Shown: positions 60,871 through 64,000 of the stretch, piece after piece
How positions within the stretch are numbered: the first letter of the stretch is position 1
Layout: each line of letters starts with the position of its first letter
NCBI GenBank assembly: GCA_022316685.1
Contig: JAKJHU010000046.1
Coordinates: 1,852,001-1,916,000, forward strand
DNA from: Progne subis subis
Lineage: Eukaryota; Chordata; Aves; Passeriformes; Hirundinidae
Direction of reading: 5' to 3'
Length of the DNA: 64,000 nt
Notes under the pieces: generated by a model
Seen by the model: only the letters and a program-made list of their open reading frames with translations
Databases searched by the model: none
Told to the model about the DNA's origin: nothing
Program-made: the position numbers and the translations under genes

Positions 60871-63800
60871 CTCGCACAGGAATGTCCCGTGGTAGGTGTC
60901 CTCTGTGCCTTCCCGCCTTTGCAGGTTGGGGACAAACGTCCTTTCTTGCAGAGGATGCCAAATCGAGCTGTGTCTGCTCAGCCGTACTCGCTGTGCAGCC
61001 AGACCAGGTCCAGTCATTTGGTTTGGGAGAGCAGCTGCCCTTCCTGCAGCAGGGGCTGAGCGAGGAGCTTCCCTGTGCCCCAGCTCCATCCACCCCGGCC
61101 TTCCCCTTTGCTGCCTGCAGGAGTCTGAGATGCTGTGATTAAGAAGCATACATAGCAGTCCCGCTGCAGTGGGTTGGAAATCTTTTGAGGTGTTTGCACC
61201 CATGGAGGGAAGCAGGGAGCGGGGAGCAGAGTGCTGTAGATCCCCAAGAGCAACGTATGAGGCTGGGAACTGCCTGGTGGAGCGACTGTAAGAGGCTGCG
61301 GGATGGGGGCTGCAGGGGAGGAATCGGTCGGAGGATTGGGCTTGTGGGTAGCAAGTGGCTGAACTCTTCACTCTGCACCACAGCACACGAGCATGGCAGG
61401 GGCTGGTGGTGAGGCTGCTCAGCTGATGTCAGAAACAGCAGCCCTTTACCTCCCACCAGCAGCCTGCCTCCCCCTCTTCCTACCTGCCTCTGCTTGCAGT
61501 CCCCTGCATAGGGGAAGAGGGCCTCAAATAGTATGCATATACCAGCAGGGGAAACTTCATTGGAAGAGGTGTTTGGAGAAGAGGAGGGCTTGTGCAAAAG
61601 AAGAGACCTCAACCTTGGAGGAGATGTTGGAGCTGGGAACTTAGTGGGGGGCTGCTGAGGGTCAGCTTGGCTTTTTGCCTTCCCCAAGGTATTAGTACAG
61701 GCAGGAAAATGCCCTGGCGTGCGAGCCAGCAGAGATTGTCAGGGTGGGGGGTGGTGGAAGCCTTGCTTTACTGCAGCTCGCTATGGCCAGGAGCTGGCTT
61801 CCTCCCACTGTGGGTGTTCGTGATGGTTGGGGTTACCCCAGGTTGCCTCTCAGTTTACTCTGTATATTTTATAAAGGAGCTGGAACAGAGCAGACAGGAT
61901 TTCAGCTTGTGTCTGTCTTCTCAGTGGTCACATTGAGTATTAAATTTCCGGCATTAACAATGGGGGGGTGGATGGGGGGGAAGTGGGCACACAGATTGGG
62001 CAGGAATTCCTACTGCCTCTGCACGAGGTTAGAGAAAGGAGCTTGGTGAGAGAGTCGGGTTTCTTGTTTTCCCAATATAAACTGGATTTGTGTATGGCAG
62101 AAATGTGACTAGACTAACTCCTGCACGTGTCCCAAAGCCCTCGGCTCTGGAGCATTCACTCTGCATCAGCCAGCCATGGTTGGAATATTTGTAGGTGTCC
62201 CTACAGTGAAGAACAGCGTGTTGAGCGACCTGTAGATATTTGAAGCAAGGAGGGCTACTTCGATTTCTTGAAAGAGGGATCCAGTGAAAAACTGTTTGCT
62301 CTTTTTTGTTGGTTTTGTGGTGTAGCACAGAGATTTCACTGTCTCCAAATTTAGTCCTTCTCTAGACAGTAGCAAAATCATCACTAGCAGAGGACGATCA
62401 TCTATGGATCATAAAGAAATTTTTAAAGAGTGCCCTCCTCCCCAGCAATGGGTTAGCACCACTGTTTCACTGTGTTAAGAGAGGACTATGACAATATTTT
62501 TGTTCCTTTCCATGCCCTGCAAGTATTCTGCAAGTTCTGGCCCTCCAGATTCGGTGAACACAGTGTTTAAAACGGAAGCATGCTAATGCAAAAATTTCTC
62601 TCCGCTGTGCTGTCTGTGAGCACAACCCTGACAATTAAGGCATCACCCCCCACTTTTCTTGATGTGTCACCTGTTTTGGTATTTCAGGTGTTGCTTTTTG
62701 TTTCCTCTGTTCTTGAAATCTCATGATTTTTACCAACATAACTGACATTAAAAAAAACAAACAAACAAAAAAACCCACATCCATTTGCCAGTGTTTGACT
62801 ATAAAGTGAGCTATTGCAGTTGGCTTGCTTGGGCAAAGAGTGTAATATTGCCTGGCACCAGGGTCATCAGCACAGGAAAGAAGCCTTGAATGCTGTAAAA
62901 AAGAAATGTGGAATACCTCACAACATTGTGTTTGCTTGCAACTGAAGTGATGTCAGTGCTCAGAGTAGTCATCTTTGAGAAAATAGAGGTACACTGATTT
63001 CTGATGGGCAAATGCATCCTTAAAATTTTGAGTTGCTCACTGGATGTTTTGGGATTTTTTTTTAGTGTATGGTGGAAATGTGACGCTGTAACTTCAACTA
63101 CTGTAGTTGCTGCTGATCCTTATGACAATAAGCTTAATGCTTCAAAAATTGGGACCCTATGAATTAGGCTGACAACATGTTCCTTTTTTATATCTCATGA
63201 AATTTAAATACCACTTTATACTTTGGTAACGTCTCCCCAAACATTCTGGTATTGCTGCCTGCTTGATTTTTGGAGAGCTGTTAGAGAATACCTCTGAAGA
63301 AGTGGACTGGCAGTATCTTAGAAGTAATCTTTCTGAACTGAGGTTAGCCAAAGATAAGTGGGGCATGGATTTAACTTTCTGCTGAAACTGAGTTAATTAG
63401 ATTTTGATTCCTTGTAGCTTTTTTCACCTTTTACTCTTCATCTGTCTTTCTTTCCTTTTTAATTTTGAGTTTGTTTTGAATGTTCATTTGTTTCTCGTGG
63501 ATCAGTTACTTTAATCTGTAATTATATTAATTTATAATGTTTTGATTGAAAATAGCCCTTTAATGCTTTCTCTCCTTCCCTTCCAGAGAATACTGCACAA
63601 CTTCTGTTCCTCCCACAATTTAGATGAGCAGACTGGGAAGTTGGCTGGCTAATTACTGATGTGTGAGACTAATACAGAGATGCCAGGAGAGCTGGTTAAC
63701 ATTGTATTTTGCCTTTTTGTGATGGAATCAGGAGAGGAGGAGATGATCGTGGTGGCTTTACTCCTGGTGTCAGGATCTGTCTCACTCTGCTCCTGGCAGA

Positions 63801-64000
63801 GTCAGAGGTAGAATTCCCGGTCTCTGAGATGTGAGTTGAGTAAATGCGATGACCTTTCAGAGAATGTGTGTGTGCATATAACTTTCGTGTTATGTTCCTG
63901 AGAGTATGAGTTACACAGCTCTCTGGTGACCCCCTGTCCTGCTGCTCCCGTCCAAAGTTCCCATCCTGAGTTAGCTGCTGTCCAAGCATCCACTGCTGTG

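Larger units (their letters stand above)
56290..64000 (+). other. CAMK2G: CAMK2G intron 2, 5' part (continues past the window)
   Basis: After exon 2 the window ends without a recognisable exon 3, which should begin by completing the Asp codon and encode HQKLEREARICRLLKHPNI. I searched by eye for that peptide on the + strand and did not find it, so intron 2 is at least 7.7 kb. The intron holds a pyrimidine tract with 14 T (57,517-57,530), a 28-bp tandem duplication (60,631-60,686), a GC-rich patch at about 60,780-61,690 with a small CpG cluster at its start, and a G-rich stretch at 61,962-61,981. None of the many short frames resembles a known protein. Confidence 0.8.

Noticed and set aside
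1..64000. CRISPR arrays, bacterial insertion sequences, tRNA or rRNA genes, integrated viruses
   Set aside because: No spaced palindromic repeats, transposase frames, cloverleaf-like sequences, rRNA segments or retroviral gag/pol/env motifs could be recognised by eye. A tRNAscan-SE and RepeatMasker run would be needed to exclude old copies.

Overview
The window looks like bird nuclear DNA. It holds a 5'-truncated CR1 LINE fragment with the CR1 type of 3' end (tandem CAYAGAAT octamers as read on the + strand), sparse other repeats, GC-rich minisatellites, and the start of a vertebrate calcium/calmodulin-dependent kinase II gene. Nothing suggests bacterial or viral DNA. The species cannot be named from the sequence.

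The only gene I can name is CAMK2G (CaMKII gamma), on the + strand at the right end. A CpG island at about 53,400-54,640 contains the promoter and 5' leader. Coding exon 1 is 54,292-54,356 and coding exon 2 is 56,195-56,289. Together they encode residues 1-53 plus the first base of codon 54, covering the N-terminus, the glycine-rich loop and the ATP-binding lysine. The rest of the gene, including exon 3, lies beyond position 64,000. A five-codon upstream ORF ends 18 bases before the start codon.

The left 53 kb is mostly AT-rich and gene-poor. From left to right it holds: unique AT-rich sequence with scattered A/T runs; the CR1 fragment (about 5,441-6,115, - strand); a long stretch with no recognised gene; a compound minisatellite (34,293-35,155) that grew from a 23-bp unit into a 51-bp dimer; a 1.33-kb minisatellite of 10-bp monomers (38,681-40,010) with higher-order repeats and no indels; a small CpG-rich pocket directly beside it with a strong CTCF-like site (40,041-40,056); a second GC-rich pocket (42,895-43,160); and more AT-rich sequence up to the CAMK2G island.

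The long open frames over the two minisatellites and over the CpG island are by-products of repeat periodicity and of GC-rich sequence poor in stop codons; I do not call them genes. On the - strand between 33.8 and 25.7 kb, seven candidate exons have compatible splice phases and one carries a possible membrane segment. I recognise no family in them and the chain may be chance, so it appears only as a hunt item. The most interesting signals are the homogenised 10-bp array with its CTCF-like boundary, and the 51-bp array that repeats near-consensus 5' splice sites.
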